A stretch of 43,453 nt of DNA. Source: CAZVFX01 sp964626565 (GTDB lineage Bacteria > Myxococcota_A > UBA9042 > CAIXZC01). The notes below the pieces were generated by a model. That model did no database searches and was not told where the DNA came from. It saw only the letters and a list, made by a program, of their open reading frames with translations. The stretch spans positions 1 through 43,453 of the forward strand of contig CAZVFX010000060.1 in the NCBI GenBank assembly GCA_964626565.1, in the 5' to 3' direction. Positions 7,927 to 15,784 of this stretch are shown here, piece by piece (positions within the stretch are counted from its first letter, which is position 1; each line of letters starts with the position of its first letter). A program made the translations under genes and the position numbers.

Positions 7927-7954
7927 TTGTATTTGGCCCGGCGATCATTAAGAT
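7927..7954 (+). promoter_or_regulatory. Candidate promoter for the MopE-like lipoprotein gene
   Basis: TTGTAT (7927-7932), a 16-base spacer and TAAGAT (7949-7954) each match consensus at four positions. Transcription from here would give a leader of about 60 bases carrying the mini-ORF and hairpin described next. Confidence 0.35.
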
Positions 7955-7967
7955 AGGAGCCACGAAG

Positions 7968-8024
7968 ATGCCTTCGAAAAGCACCCCGGAAAGAGCCGGG
8001 GCATGCGAGGAGAAACAAAGATGA
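7968..8024 (+). other. Possible leader mini-ORF with hairpin, overlapping the next start
   Basis: An 18-codon frame (MPSKSTPERAGACEEKQR) starts at ATG 7968, preceded by AGGAG eight bases upstream, and its TGA at 8022-8024 overlaps the ATG of the lipoprotein gene as ATGA. Inside it CCCCGG (7984-7989) and CCGGGG (7996-8001) form a perfect 6-bp stem with a 6-base loop, ending five bases before the Shine-Dalgarno of the main gene. The layout allows translational coupling or attenuation. It could also be chance; the frame is open upstream as well. Confidence 0.3.
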
Positions 8025-11000
8025 AGAGAGTCATTCTGGGCCTGGCATTGTCGGTAGCTTGCGCGTGCGGAGGCGGAGGCAGCGCGACCATCAACGTCGA
8101 CGCTGATGGAAAGGACGCCCTGACGACCCCGGATCTTCTTGCCGCGGACGGCGTGATGGAAGTTGGCGGCGACTCGGGCGTCCCCGACCTCTACGTACCC
8201 TTCGATGCCACAGACCTCGCCGACATGGAACTCTTCGTCGAACCGGGGGCTTTCGGTTACCCGTGCGAAACCGATGACGAGTGTCTCTCGGGGTACTGCG
8301 TGCAGACACCTCAGGGAGGAGTATGCACCGCCGAGTGCGACGGAGTCTGCCCCGAAGGGTGGTCTTGCGCCCTGCACAAAGAGAGCCTTCCCGACAGCGT
8401 CTTCATTTGCGTACTGCCCCACATGAATCTGTGCAAGCCGTGCGCGCTCAATGAGGACTGTCTCATCAACGGCGCAGACGCAGGCGAAAGCTGCATTACG
8501 TATGGCCCCGAAGGGAGCTTCTGCGGCGGCGAGTGCGCGGATGACGCCGGCTGCCCCGACGGCTACCAGTGCCTGCAGGTGGAAGACGTGACCGGACAGG
8601 CTGCGTCGGTCTGCATGCTCACCGATGGCGAGTGCCTGTGCGCGGCGTTGTTCATCGAGGAGATGGCTGCAACCGCCTGTGCGGTGGAGAATCAATACGG
8701 CTCCTGCCAGGGCACCAGGCAATGCACTGCGGAAGGGCTTTCCCCGTGCGAGGCCAAGACCCCTTCCGAAGAGATGTGCAACGGGTCGGATGACGATTGC
8801 GACGGTGAAATCGACGAAGGCACCGGGGGGAACCCGTGTCAGACCAAGAACGAATTCGGCGAGTGCGAGGGCACCGATTCCTGCGCGGCCGGGCAGTTGG
8901 TTTGTGACGCCAAGGAACCGAGCCCTGATGCGTGTGACGGACTGGACAACAACTGCGACGGAGAAACCGACGAACAGTTCCCTGATACGGACGGTGACGG
9001 CATCAAAGACTGCATGGAAACCGACAAGGACGACGACGGCATCCTCGACAGCGAAGACAACTGCGTTGCGGTGAAGAACCCGGGCCAGGGTGACTTCGAC
9101 CTGGACGGCTCCGGCGATGCTTGCGACGCAGACGATGACGACGACCAGGTAGGCGACGAACTTGACTGCCAGCCCTTCGACTCCGCGGTATTCCCCGGGG
9201 CCGAAGAGGTGTGCAACGGCAAAGACGACAACTGCAACTTCGAACCGGACGAGGGTTTTAACGATAACGACTCCGATGGCCTGGCGGACTGTGTGGACGA
9301 TGATGACGACGATGACGGTTTCGCGGATGCCGGGGATTGTGACCCGTTGGATGCAGGGATCTTCCCCGGCGCGGAGGAACAATGCGACGCGGCTGACAAC
9401 GATTGTGACGGCTTTGTCGATGAGGGCTTCGCGGACAGCGACGGGGACGGCCAGGCCGACTGCCTGGACGAGGATCTGGACAACGACGGGATCCCCAACA
9501 TGGATGACAACTGCCCTGCCCTGGCCAACGAGGCGCAGGAGGACACCGACGGGGACGGGGAAGGGGACCTGTGCGACCCGGACATGGACGGGGACGGCAT
9601 CGCCAACGGGCTCGACAACTGCCCTTTGAACTTCAACGCCGCGCAATTCGACCTGGACTCGGATGGTCTGGGCGACAGTTGTGACGAGGACGCAGACGGC
9701 GACGACGTAACCGACAAGGACGACAACTGCGTCGGCGTGGCCAACCCGGGCCAGGAAGACCTGGACGCGGACGGTTCCGGTGACGCGTGTGACGAAGACG
9801 ACGACGGCGACGGAGTCCAGGACGGCGCGGACAACTGCCCGATGACGGCCAACCCGGGTCAAGAGGACACCGACAACGACGGCATCGGAGACGCCTGCGA
9901 AAAGGACGTGGACGGCGATCTGGTTCCCGACCTGCAGGACAACTGTATCGCAGTGTTCAATCCGGGCCAGGAGGATTGCGACGGCAACGGAGAAGGAGAT
10001 GCGTGCCAGGCAGACGACGACGGAGACGGCGTCGTAGACGAATCGGATAACTGCCTCTGCCTCGCCAATCCGGGCCAGGAGGACATGGACGAAGACGACG
10101 TAGGAGATGCGTGTGACCCCGACGTCGATGGCGACGGTATCCACAACGGCCTGGACAACTGCCCCGGCCAGTTCAATCCGGCCCAGTTCGATATGGACGG
10201 AGACGGAGAAGGGGATGATTGCGACGTGGACAAGGATGGTGACGGGGTGCTCAACGACTTTGATAGCTGCCCCCTGGCGCCCAACCTGGGGCAGGACGAC
10301 CTTGATGAGGACGGCCTGGGCGACGCGTGCGACGACGACATTGACGGAGACGGAGACGCCAACGACGACGACTGCGCGCCCCTGGACCCGCTGTTCTTCA
10401 GTCTGGCCGACGAACTGTGCGACGGCGCTGACAATAACTGCAACGGACTGGTGGACGAAGAGTTCAACGACACCGACAGCGACGGGCTGAAGGACTGCGT
10501 GGACAGCGATGATGACAACGACCTGGACCCGGACGAAACCGACTGCGCTCCGTACGACCCCGAAATCCACGCCGGCGCGGCAGAAGCATGCAACGGAATC
10601 GATGACAACTGCAACGGCCCCGCCGACGAGGGATTCGAGCCCATTTCCTGTGGGTTGGGAGATTGCCTCCACACGGTGGCGGCGTGCGTCGACGGCGTCG
10701 CCCAGTATTGCAACCCCTACGAGGGAGCCGTTAACGAAGTTTGCGACGGCAGCGACAACGACTGCGACGGCGAAGTGGACGAAGACCTTCCCGACCTGGA
10801 GTGCGGCTTTGGCAACTGTTTCCACGCGGAAGCGTCGTGCGTCGACGGCGAAGAGCAACTCTGCGACCCGTTCGCCGGCGCGGTGGACGAGGTTTGCGAC
10901 GGGACCGACAACGACTGCGACGGGTTGGTCGATGAAGAGCTGGGCTCCACTACCTGCGGGCAGGGAGAGTGCACCCACACGGTAGAGAATTGCGCCGGCG

Positions 11001-12463
11001 GCATGCAGCAGGACTGCAATCCCATGGAGGGCGCCGCCCTCGAAAAATGCGACAATCTGGACAACAACTGCAATGGAGACGTTGACGAAGATCTGGGAAC
11101 CACTCTGTGCGGTCAGGGCGAATGCGAACACACGGTGGCCAACTGCGTGAACGGTGCGCCTCAGGTGTGCAACCCCTTTGCCGACGCCCAGCCCGAGCTT
11201 TGCGACGGCTTGGATAATGACTGCGACGGGCTCGTCGACGAGAACCTGGGGACCACCAGTTGCGGCCTGGGAGAGTGCACGCACACCGTTGACAACTGCG
11301 TCGATGGCGTGCCCCAACTCTGTGATGCCAACGAGGGTGCCGAAAGCGAAGAATGCGATGGAAAGGACAACGATTGCGATGGACTGCTGGACGAAGACCT
11401 GGGCAACGTAACCTGCGGTTTGGGAGAATGCGAACACTCGGAACCGATCTGCACCGATGGCCTACCCACGGTATGCGACCCGTTCGCCGGAGCCGTGGAC
11501 GAGATTTGCGACGGCAAAGACAATAGCTGCAACGGCGAGGTCGATGACGGGCTGGGCAGCACAACCTGCGGCCTGGGTGAATGCGAACACACCGTGGCCA
11601 ACTGTGAGGGCGGTGCGCCGCAAGTGTGCAACCCGCTGGAAGGTGCAGTTGCCGAGACCTGCAGCGAAACCGACAACGACTGCGACGGAGACATCGACGA
11701 AGAGGACGCGGGCGGCTGCGACCTGTACTACCTGGACGAAGACGGAGACGAATATGGCACTGCAGAGTCGAAATGCCTGTGCGCACCAGACGGCGACCAC
11801 GACGCCTCATTGACGGGAGACTGCAACGACGACGACAGCGGAATCAATCCCGACGCGGATGAAATCTGTGGCAACTCCATTGACGAGGACTGCGACGAGG
11901 TCGCCGACGACGGCTGCATCGTGTTCGATTGCAAGAAGGTGCTCGAAAACGACCCCGATGCAACGTCTGGCAACTACCAGGTTGACCCGGATGGAGACGG
12001 CGGAGCAGCACCGGTCACGGTGTACTGCAACATGGACTTCGACTCGGGCGGCTGGACCCGGGTGGCGGACAACCAGCACATCTACGGCACCGGCTACGAC
12101 TCCACCAAGTACAACTCCCAGGGCTTCACCTATACCGAAATGCTGTTTATGTACGACAACGGCTCCAGCCACGCCCACTGCACGTATCCGGGCAGCATCC
12201 CCGGCTGCAACAACATCGGCATCAGGCAGGGCACCCACGCGGGCAACAACGGCTGGGGCGGCGCGCTGAACTGGGGCTCATCCACCTGCGGCATGTCGGT
12301 GTTCACCTATTCCAACACCACCTACTTCACCGGCACCTACCACTTCAAGGTCAAAGTAGACAGCAACAAGCAGACGATCCAAACCGGAACCCTCGAGGGG
12401 ATCTCAGGCTGCACCATCGGCGACAACCCGGGCAGCGCTTACATGGACATTTACGTCAGGTAG
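8021..12463 (+). CDS. Giant MopE/TSP3-repeat lipoprotein with fibrinogen-like C-terminus
   Basis: A 1480-residue exported protein. MKRVILGLALSVACACGGGGS is a lipoprotein-type signal with Cys14 or Cys16 as the likely acylation site. Residues about 80-240 are disulfide-rich. MopE-type copper-binding-family units (C[DN]GxDNDCDGxxDE) occur at least 13 times. Residues about 320-785 are thrombospondin type-3-like, with dense DxDxDG calcium-binding runs such as DTDGDGIKD. Residues about 877-1230 hold seven repeats of about 50 residues. From about residue 1302 a fibrinogen-related domain is seen (FDCKKVL, VTVYCNMDFDSGGWTRV). The ATG at 8021 is chosen over 8003 because GAGGAG lies eight bases upstream and the signal peptide begins there. 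It is a Ca-binding surface protein by inference; the ligand is unknown. Confidence 0.88.
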   Translation: MKRVILGLALSVACACGGGGSATINVDADGKDALTTPDLLAADGVMEVGGDSGVPDLYVPFDATDLADMELFVEPGAFGYPCETDDECLSGYCVQTPQGGVCTAECDGVCPEGWSCALHKESLPDSVFICVLPHMNLCKPCALNEDCLINGADAGESCITYGPEGSFCGGECADDAGCPDGYQCLQVEDVTGQAASVCMLTDGECLCAALFIEEMAATACAVENQYGSCQGTRQCTAEGLSPCEAKTPSEEMCNGSDDDCDGEIDEGTGGNPCQTKNEFGECEGTDSCAAGQLVCDAKEPSPDACDGLDNNCDGETDEQFPDTDGDGIKDCMETDKDDDGILDSEDNCVAVKNPGQGDFDLDGSGDACDADDDDDQVGDELDCQPFDSAVFPGAEEVCNGKDDNCNFEPDEGFNDNDSDGLADCVDDDDDDDGFADAGDCDPLDAGIFPGAEEQCDAADNDCDGFVDEGFADSDGDGQADCLDEDLDNDGIPNMDDNCPALANEAQEDTDGDGEGDLCDPDMDGDGIANGLDNCPLNFNAAQFDLDSDGLGDSCDEDADGDDVTDKDDNCVGVANPGQEDLDADGSGDACDEDDDGDGVQDGADNCPMTANPGQEDTDNDGIGDACEKDVDGDLVPDLQDNCIAVFNPGQEDCDGNGEGDACQADDDGDGVVDESDNCLCLANPGQEDMDEDDVGDACDPDVDGDGIHNGLDNCPGQFNPAQFDMDGDGEGDDCDVDKDGDGVLNDFDSCPLAPNLGQDDLDEDGLGDACDDDIDGDGDANDDDCAPLDPLFFSLADELCDGADNNCNGLVDEEFNDTDSDGLKDCVDSDDDNDLDPDETDCAPYDPEIHAGAAEACNGIDDNCNGPADEGFEPISCGLGDCLHTVAACVDGVAQYCNPYEGAVNEVCDGSDNDCDGEVDEDLPDLECGFGNCFHAEASCVDGEEQLCDPFAGAVDEVCDGTDNDCDGLVDEELGSTTCGQGECTHTVENCAGGMQQDCNPMEGAALEKCDNLDNNCNGDVDEDLGTTLCGQGECEHTVANCVNGAPQVCNPFADAQPELCDGLDNDCDGLVDENLGTTSCGLGECTHTVDNCVDGVPQLCDANEGAESEECDGKDNDCDGLLDEDLGNVTCGLGECEHSEPICTDGLPTVCDPFAGAVDEICDGKDNSCNGEVDDGLGSTTCGLGECEHTVANCEGGAPQVCNPLEGAVAETCSETDNDCDGDIDEEDAGGCDLYYLDEDGDEYGTAESKCLCAPDGDHDASLTGDCNDDDSGINPDADEICGNSIDEDCDEVADDGCIVFDCKKVLENDPDATSGNYQVDPDGDGGAAPVTVYCNMDFDSGGWTRVADNQHIYGTGYDSTKYNSQGFTYTEMLFMYDNGSSHAHCTYPGSIPGCNNIGIRQGTHAGNNGWGGALNWGSSTCGMSVFTYSNTTYFTGTYHFKVKVDSNKQTIQTGTLEGISGCTIGDNPGSAYMDIYVR
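10649..11705 (+). repeat. Seven tandem ~150-base coding repeats
   Basis: Seven in-frame copies of about 50 codons each, of the form CGLGECxHTVxNCxxGxPQxCNP followed by a MopE-type CDGxDNDCDGxVDE unit. They are similar enough to recombine or to collapse in assembly. Within the MopE-like lipoprotein gene. Confidence 0.8.
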
Positions 12464-12483
12464 ACAGAGGAGAGTCAGTTTTT

Positions 12484-12518
12484 CAATTACCAATTTTCAA
12501 TTACCAATTCTCAATTGA
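12484..12518. repeat. Heptamer repeat array, second copy
   Basis: Five 7-base units: CAATTAC, CAATTTT, CAATTAC, CAATTCT and CAATTGA. Same CAATTNN family as 7002-7064. It begins 20 bases after the stop of the MopE-like gene and ends just before the promoter of the next gene. Confidence 0.88.
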
Positions 12519-12521
12519 CCA

Positions 12522-12549
12522 TTGCCTTTCCCTTGCACCCTATTATACT
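12522..12549 (+). promoter_or_regulatory. Candidate promoter for the DsbA-like/sigma factor genes
   Basis: TTGCCT (12522-12527), a 16-base spacer and TATACT (12544-12549). The -10 matches at five positions, the -35 at four. It lies 40 bases before the ATG at 12589, directly after the repeat array. Confidence 0.5.
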
Positions 12550-12588
12550 ATGCTGCGCTTGTGAGAATGAGTTGAGGAGGTGAGCCTA

Positions 12589-13749
12589 ATGGCGAACAAG
12601 AATAGCGGCACTTTGCAGATTGGCATATTCGCCCTGTTCGGGCTGGGGGTAGGCCTGGCCCTGGGATACCTGCTGTCATCCGCGTCGAGCCCGACGACTG
12701 TGGCGCCGGCTGCGCCGGCCCAGACTGCGGCGATGGCGCCCGCCCCGGCTCCTGTGGTTGATGAAGCTGCGGTGGCGGCCCGGGTCGCAGGAGCAGTGCT
12801 GGCGCGGGTGGAAGGACAACTGGACCACAGATTTAACGAGTTGACGGCTCGTGTGGCCAAGGCCGAAGCGCTGATTGCCGCGCGGCCGGCTGCGCCTGCG
12901 GTCCCGGCGGCAGCCAAGAAGCCGTCCGCCAAGGTGATCGCCGCGGCCAAGGCGAAGGAGCCACCGCACCGGAAGGTGGAGCCCCGTAAAGTGGATGCGG
13001 CGAAGGCGCCGCCCGTCAAACCGACGGAACCAACCGCGGAAGAGGGGCAGAGCCAGTTGTGGAAGGAACGCATGGGCACGTACGAAACCAAGGCCGGCCC
13101 TTCCCCTGCCATAGGTTCTGCCGACGCGTTGGTGAAGGTGTTCATCATCTCTGATTTCCAGTGCCCGGTATGCCGGAGGGCTGCGGAGGGGCTGGAGACC
13201 ATCTTCGACGAGTACCCTGACAAGGTGCAGTGGATTTTCTGGCACAATCCGCTGGAAATGCACAAGAACGCGCTGCCCACGGCCAAGGCCTCCATGGCCG
13301 CGTTCAATCAGGGCAAGTTCTGGGAATACCACGACCTGTTATTCCAGAACTCCCGTGAGGTTGGTCCGTCGAACCAGATGGACTACGCCAGCAGGCTGGG
13401 GTTGGACTTGAAGAAGTTCAAGGACGACCGGGAGTCGGCGGCGGTGCTCAAGAAGCTGAGGTCCGATCAGAGCGCGGCCATGATGCTGGGTGCGAGGGGC
13501 ACTCCCTCGTTCGTCATCAACGGCAAGAAACAGGTTGGTTGGGGCTCGGCCGCGGGGGTCGGCAGCATGGTGCGGCGGGAGCTCGAGCAGATGGAGCAGC
13601 TAATCGCTGCCGGCAAGCCGCTGGAAAAGGCGTGGGCCGAACGCGCCGAGAAGCTGTCCGCTACTCCTGAAGAAGCGGCGGCCTACATGAAGCACTTCAT
13701 CAATGGGGAGATCGCCGAAAAAGCCCTTGTCGAAACGGAAGAAAAATAA
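12589..13749 (+). CDS. Membrane-anchored DsbA-like thioredoxin-fold protein
   Basis: A 386-residue protein with one N-terminal membrane helix (about residues 10-31) that would leave the rest in the periplasm. A long Ala/Pro/Lys-rich linker (about residues 35-155) leads to a thioredoxin-fold domain of the DsbA-like family. The redox site is C192-P-V-C195 after FIISDFQ, and the cis-proline loop is GTPSF with Pro306. EVGPSNQMDYASRLGLD is the helical insertion. The family oxidises or isomerises disulfides in exported proteins, which fits the Cys-rich lipoproteins in this window. ATG 12589 is preferred over GTG 12580 because AGGAGG sits eight bases upstream. The 3' end overlaps the sigma factor gene by 47 bases, so the two are probably co-expressed. 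Confidence 0.88.
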   Translation: MANKNSGTLQIGIFALFGLGVGLALGYLLSSASSPTTVAPAAPAQTAAMAPAPAPVVDEAAVAARVAGAVLARVEGQLDHRFNELTARVAKAEALIAARPAAPAVPAAAKKPSAKVIAAAKAKEPPHRKVEPRKVDAAKAPPVKPTEPTAEEGQSQLWKERMGTYETKAGPSPAIGSADALVKVFIISDFQCPVCRRAAEGLETIFDEYPDKVQWIFWHNPLEMHKNALPTAKASMAAFNQGKFWEYHDLLFQNSREVGPSNQMDYASRLGLDLKKFKDDRESAAVLKKLRSDQSAAMMLGARGTPSFVINGKKQVGWGSAAGVGSMVRRELEQMEQLIAAGKPLEKAWAERAEKLSATPEEAAAYMKHFINGEIAEKALVETEEK

Positions 13750-14707
13750 GCCCGCGCCGGAAGTAACTTCAGCCGAAGACAGTCCCCGGCTCCCGGTAGT
13801 GGTGCAGAAGCGTGCGCTGCCGGCGAAGCGAAAGCCCGCGCCGCCGCTGCCCCGGACCCCGTTTGACCAGTATATCGCCGAGATCCTGAAAGTCCCCCTG
13901 TTGTCGAGGGAAGAGGAGCTCGACCTGGCCAACCAGTTGAAGGACAGCGGGGACAAGGAAGCGGCGAAAAGGCTGGTGGAGGCCAACCTCCGGTTCGTGG
14001 TCAAGATGGCTTACAGCTATCGTCACTACAATGTGAAGCTCATCGACCTGATCCAGGAAGGAAATATCGGTCTGATGAGGGCGGTAGAGAAGTTCAACCC
14101 GGACCGGGGATACCGGCTGATTTCATACGCGGTTTGGTGGATCAAAGCGTATATGCAGAACTACATCATCCGCTCGTGGAGCATGGTGCGGCTGGGCACG
14201 ACTCGGATGCAGCGGCAGCTATTCTTCAAGTCGCAAACAGACAAGGAGAGCCTGGAGCACTCGTCTGTAGAGGAGACGCTGTCCGAGGAAGCCCCGAGCG
14301 AGGGCGCAGTGCTGGTGCCCGCAGAGGTTCGGCGCAAGAAGGCCGACAAGGAACTCACCCTGGCGCAGCGGGACTTCTCGCTTGACACTGTTGTGGACAA
14401 AGACAGCAAGATGACCTACGTGGACGTCCTGCCGTCCCCGGAGCCGCAACAGGAAGAGGAACTGGCCCGACAAGAGATCATGGCCATGGTGGCGGACAAG
14501 CTCAAGGAGCTGGTTACCACCCTGCCGGACAAGGAGTTGTTCATCCTCCAGAACCGGCTGTTGACCGACGAGCCAATGACTTTGCAGGAGATCGGCGAAG
14601 AGTTCGGAGTATCGAGGGAGCGAATAAGACAGATCGAAGTTTCTCTCAAGAAGCGGCTTGGTAAAGAACTGGACTCCATAGATGGAATTGCGGATTTGGT
14701 GCAATAG
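13703..14707 (+). CDS. rpoH: RNA polymerase sigma factor, RpoH (sigma-32) type
   Basis: A 334-residue sigma-70-family factor closest to heat-shock RpoH. Region 1.2 is DQYIAEILKVPLLSREEELDLA (from about residue 55), region 2 is EANLRFVVKMAYSYR through IQEGNIGLMRAVEKFNPDRGYRLISYAVWWI. IRSWSMVRLGTTRMQRQLFFK includes the RpoH-box position (QRQLFFK, where E. coli has QRKLFFN). Region 4 is TLQEIGEEFGVSRERIRQIE near residues 293-311. Two things differ from classic RpoH of about 285 residues: a Lys/Pro-rich N-terminal tail of about 50 residues, and an acidic segment (about residues 179-205) where region 3 normally has a small helix-turn-helix. The start ATG lies inside the upstream gene and has only a poor Shine-Dalgarno, which suggests coupling; the exact start is uncertain. 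Confidence 0.85.
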   Translation: MGRSPKKPLSKRKKNKPAPEVTSAEDSPRLPVVVQKRALPAKRKPAPPLPRTPFDQYIAEILKVPLLSREEELDLANQLKDSGDKEAAKRLVEANLRFVVKMAYSYRHYNVKLIDLIQEGNIGLMRAVEKFNPDRGYRLISYAVWWIKAYMQNYIIRSWSMVRLGTTRMQRQLFFKSQTDKESLEHSSVEETLSEEAPSEGAVLVPAEVRRKKADKELTLAQRDFSLDTVVDKDSKMTYVDVLPSPEPQQEEELARQEIMAMVADKLKELVTTLPDKELFILQNRLLTDEPMTLQEIGEEFGVSRERIRQIEVSLKKRLGKELDSIDGIADLVQ

Positions 14708-14792
14708 CTCGACCCCTTTATTCTGCCGGGAATAAGTGTGATGCGGGCCGGGTTATTCATGCGTAGCTAGCTGGAATGAGGAGGTTTTTGTT

Positions 14793-15782
14793 ATGGAAAG
14801 TGACATCAGATTCATGAACGAACTGGTGAGAAAAGAGAGCCAGTTCGTGGACCGGCTCCTTGACGAAGTGGGCAGGGTCGTTGTGGGCCAGAAAGGAATG
14901 CTCGAGCGCATCCTCATCGGGTTGCTCACCGGGGGGCACATATTGCTGGAGGGCGTCCCCGGTCTGGCCAAGACACTGACGGTCACGAGTATGGCAAACG
15001 CCATTTCCGCCAAATTCCAGAGGCTGCAGTTTACTCCGGACCTGTTGCCCGCGGACATCATCGGCACCATGGTCTACAACCAGCACACCGGGGAGTTCAC
15101 ACCTCGGCGCGGGCCGATCTTCGCCAACATCGTGCTGGCCGACGAGGTCAATCGGGCGCCGGCAAAGGTGCAAAGCGCCTTGCTTGAGGCGATGCAGGAG
15201 AAGCAGGTCACCATCGGTGACGCCACGTACAAGCTGGACGCCCCGTTCCTGGTGCTGGCGACCCAGAACCCTATTGAGCAGGAGGGCACCTATCCCCTGC
15301 CCGAGGCTCAGGTCGACCGTTTCATGCTGAAAGTGCTGGTTGACTACCCCACCATAGACGAAGAGCGGGCGATCATGGACCGCATGGCCGGAGGCGAACC
15401 GCCGGGGGTTTCCGAGGTGGTAACTCCCGACGAGTTGCTCAAGGCGAGCGGCATCGTGAACCAGGTCTACGTAGACGACAAGATCAAGCAGTACATAATC
15501 AATGTGGTGTTCGCCACCCGGACCCCGGCGGAGTTCGGACTTGAGCCGCTGGTTCCGCTGATCCAGTGGGGCGCCTCTCCCCGGGCCTCGCTGTATCTCG
15601 TCATGGCAGCGCGGGCGCACGCCTTTCTGAAGCATCGCGGCTACGTCATTCCCGAGGATGTGAAGGCGGTGGCGATGGACGTTCTCAGACACCGGGTCAT
15701 GCCCACTTACGAAGCCGAGGCCGAAGGCCTGACTTCCGAGAGCCTGGTACGTCAGGTCTTTGACGAGGTCGAGGTGCCGTAA
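14793..15782 (+). CDS. moxR: MoxR-family AAA+ ATPase
   Basis: A 329-residue MoxR ATPase, thought to act as a chaperone that remodels VWA-domain partners encoded next to it. Walker A is GVPGLAKT (residues 54-61), Walker B is IVLADE with Asp117-Glu118, followed by NRAPAKVQSALLEAMQE. The sensor 1 segment reads LVLATQNPIEQEGTYPLPEAQVDRFM, a MoxR hallmark. The C-terminal lid includes WGASPRASLYLVMAARAHAFL. The start is supported by GAGGAGG eight bases upstream. It heads a tight eight-gene operon: the DUF58 gene starts two bases after its stop. The 85 bases before it show no convincing promoter or terminator. Confidence 0.95.
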   Translation: MESDIRFMNELVRKESQFVDRLLDEVGRVVVGQKGMLERILIGLLTGGHILLEGVPGLAKTLTVTSMANAISAKFQRLQFTPDLLPADIIGTMVYNQHTGEFTPRRGPIFANIVLADEVNRAPAKVQSALLEAMQEKQVTIGDATYKLDAPFLVLATQNPIEQEGTYPLPEAQVDRFMLKVLVDYPTIDEERAIMDRMAGGEPPGVSEVVTPDELLKASGIVNQVYVDDKIKQYIINVVFATRTPAEFGLEPLVPLIQWGASPRASLYLVMAARAHAFLKHRGYVIPEDVKAVAMDVLRHRVMPTYEAEAEGLTSESLVRQVFDEVEVP

Positions 15783-15784
15783 AG

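Noticed and set aside
8839..9852. Ser/Pro-rich minus-strand frames (here, at 9859-10713 and at 26934-28367)
   Set aside because: Low-complexity antisense of DxDxDG or Cys repeats; no independent coding signal.
7838..11437. Upstream 1200 codons of a 1458-residue minus-strand frame joined to the arnC-like gene
   Set aside because: It is antisense to the MopE-like gene. The Asp/Cys-rich codons (GAC, TGC) read as GTC and GCA on the other strand, which removes stops and gives a Val/Ala-rich nonsense protein. The real gene begins at GTG 7837, where homology and a ribosome site start.
10649..11705. Regular ~150-base repeats considered as a CRISPR-like array
   Set aside because: The repeats are in-frame protein modules with conserved cysteines and no unique spacers between near-identical short repeats.
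14708..14792. GAATAA...TTATTC inverted repeat as a terminator after rpoH
   Set aside because: The arms are six bases, far apart and AT-rich with no T-run; too weak to call.
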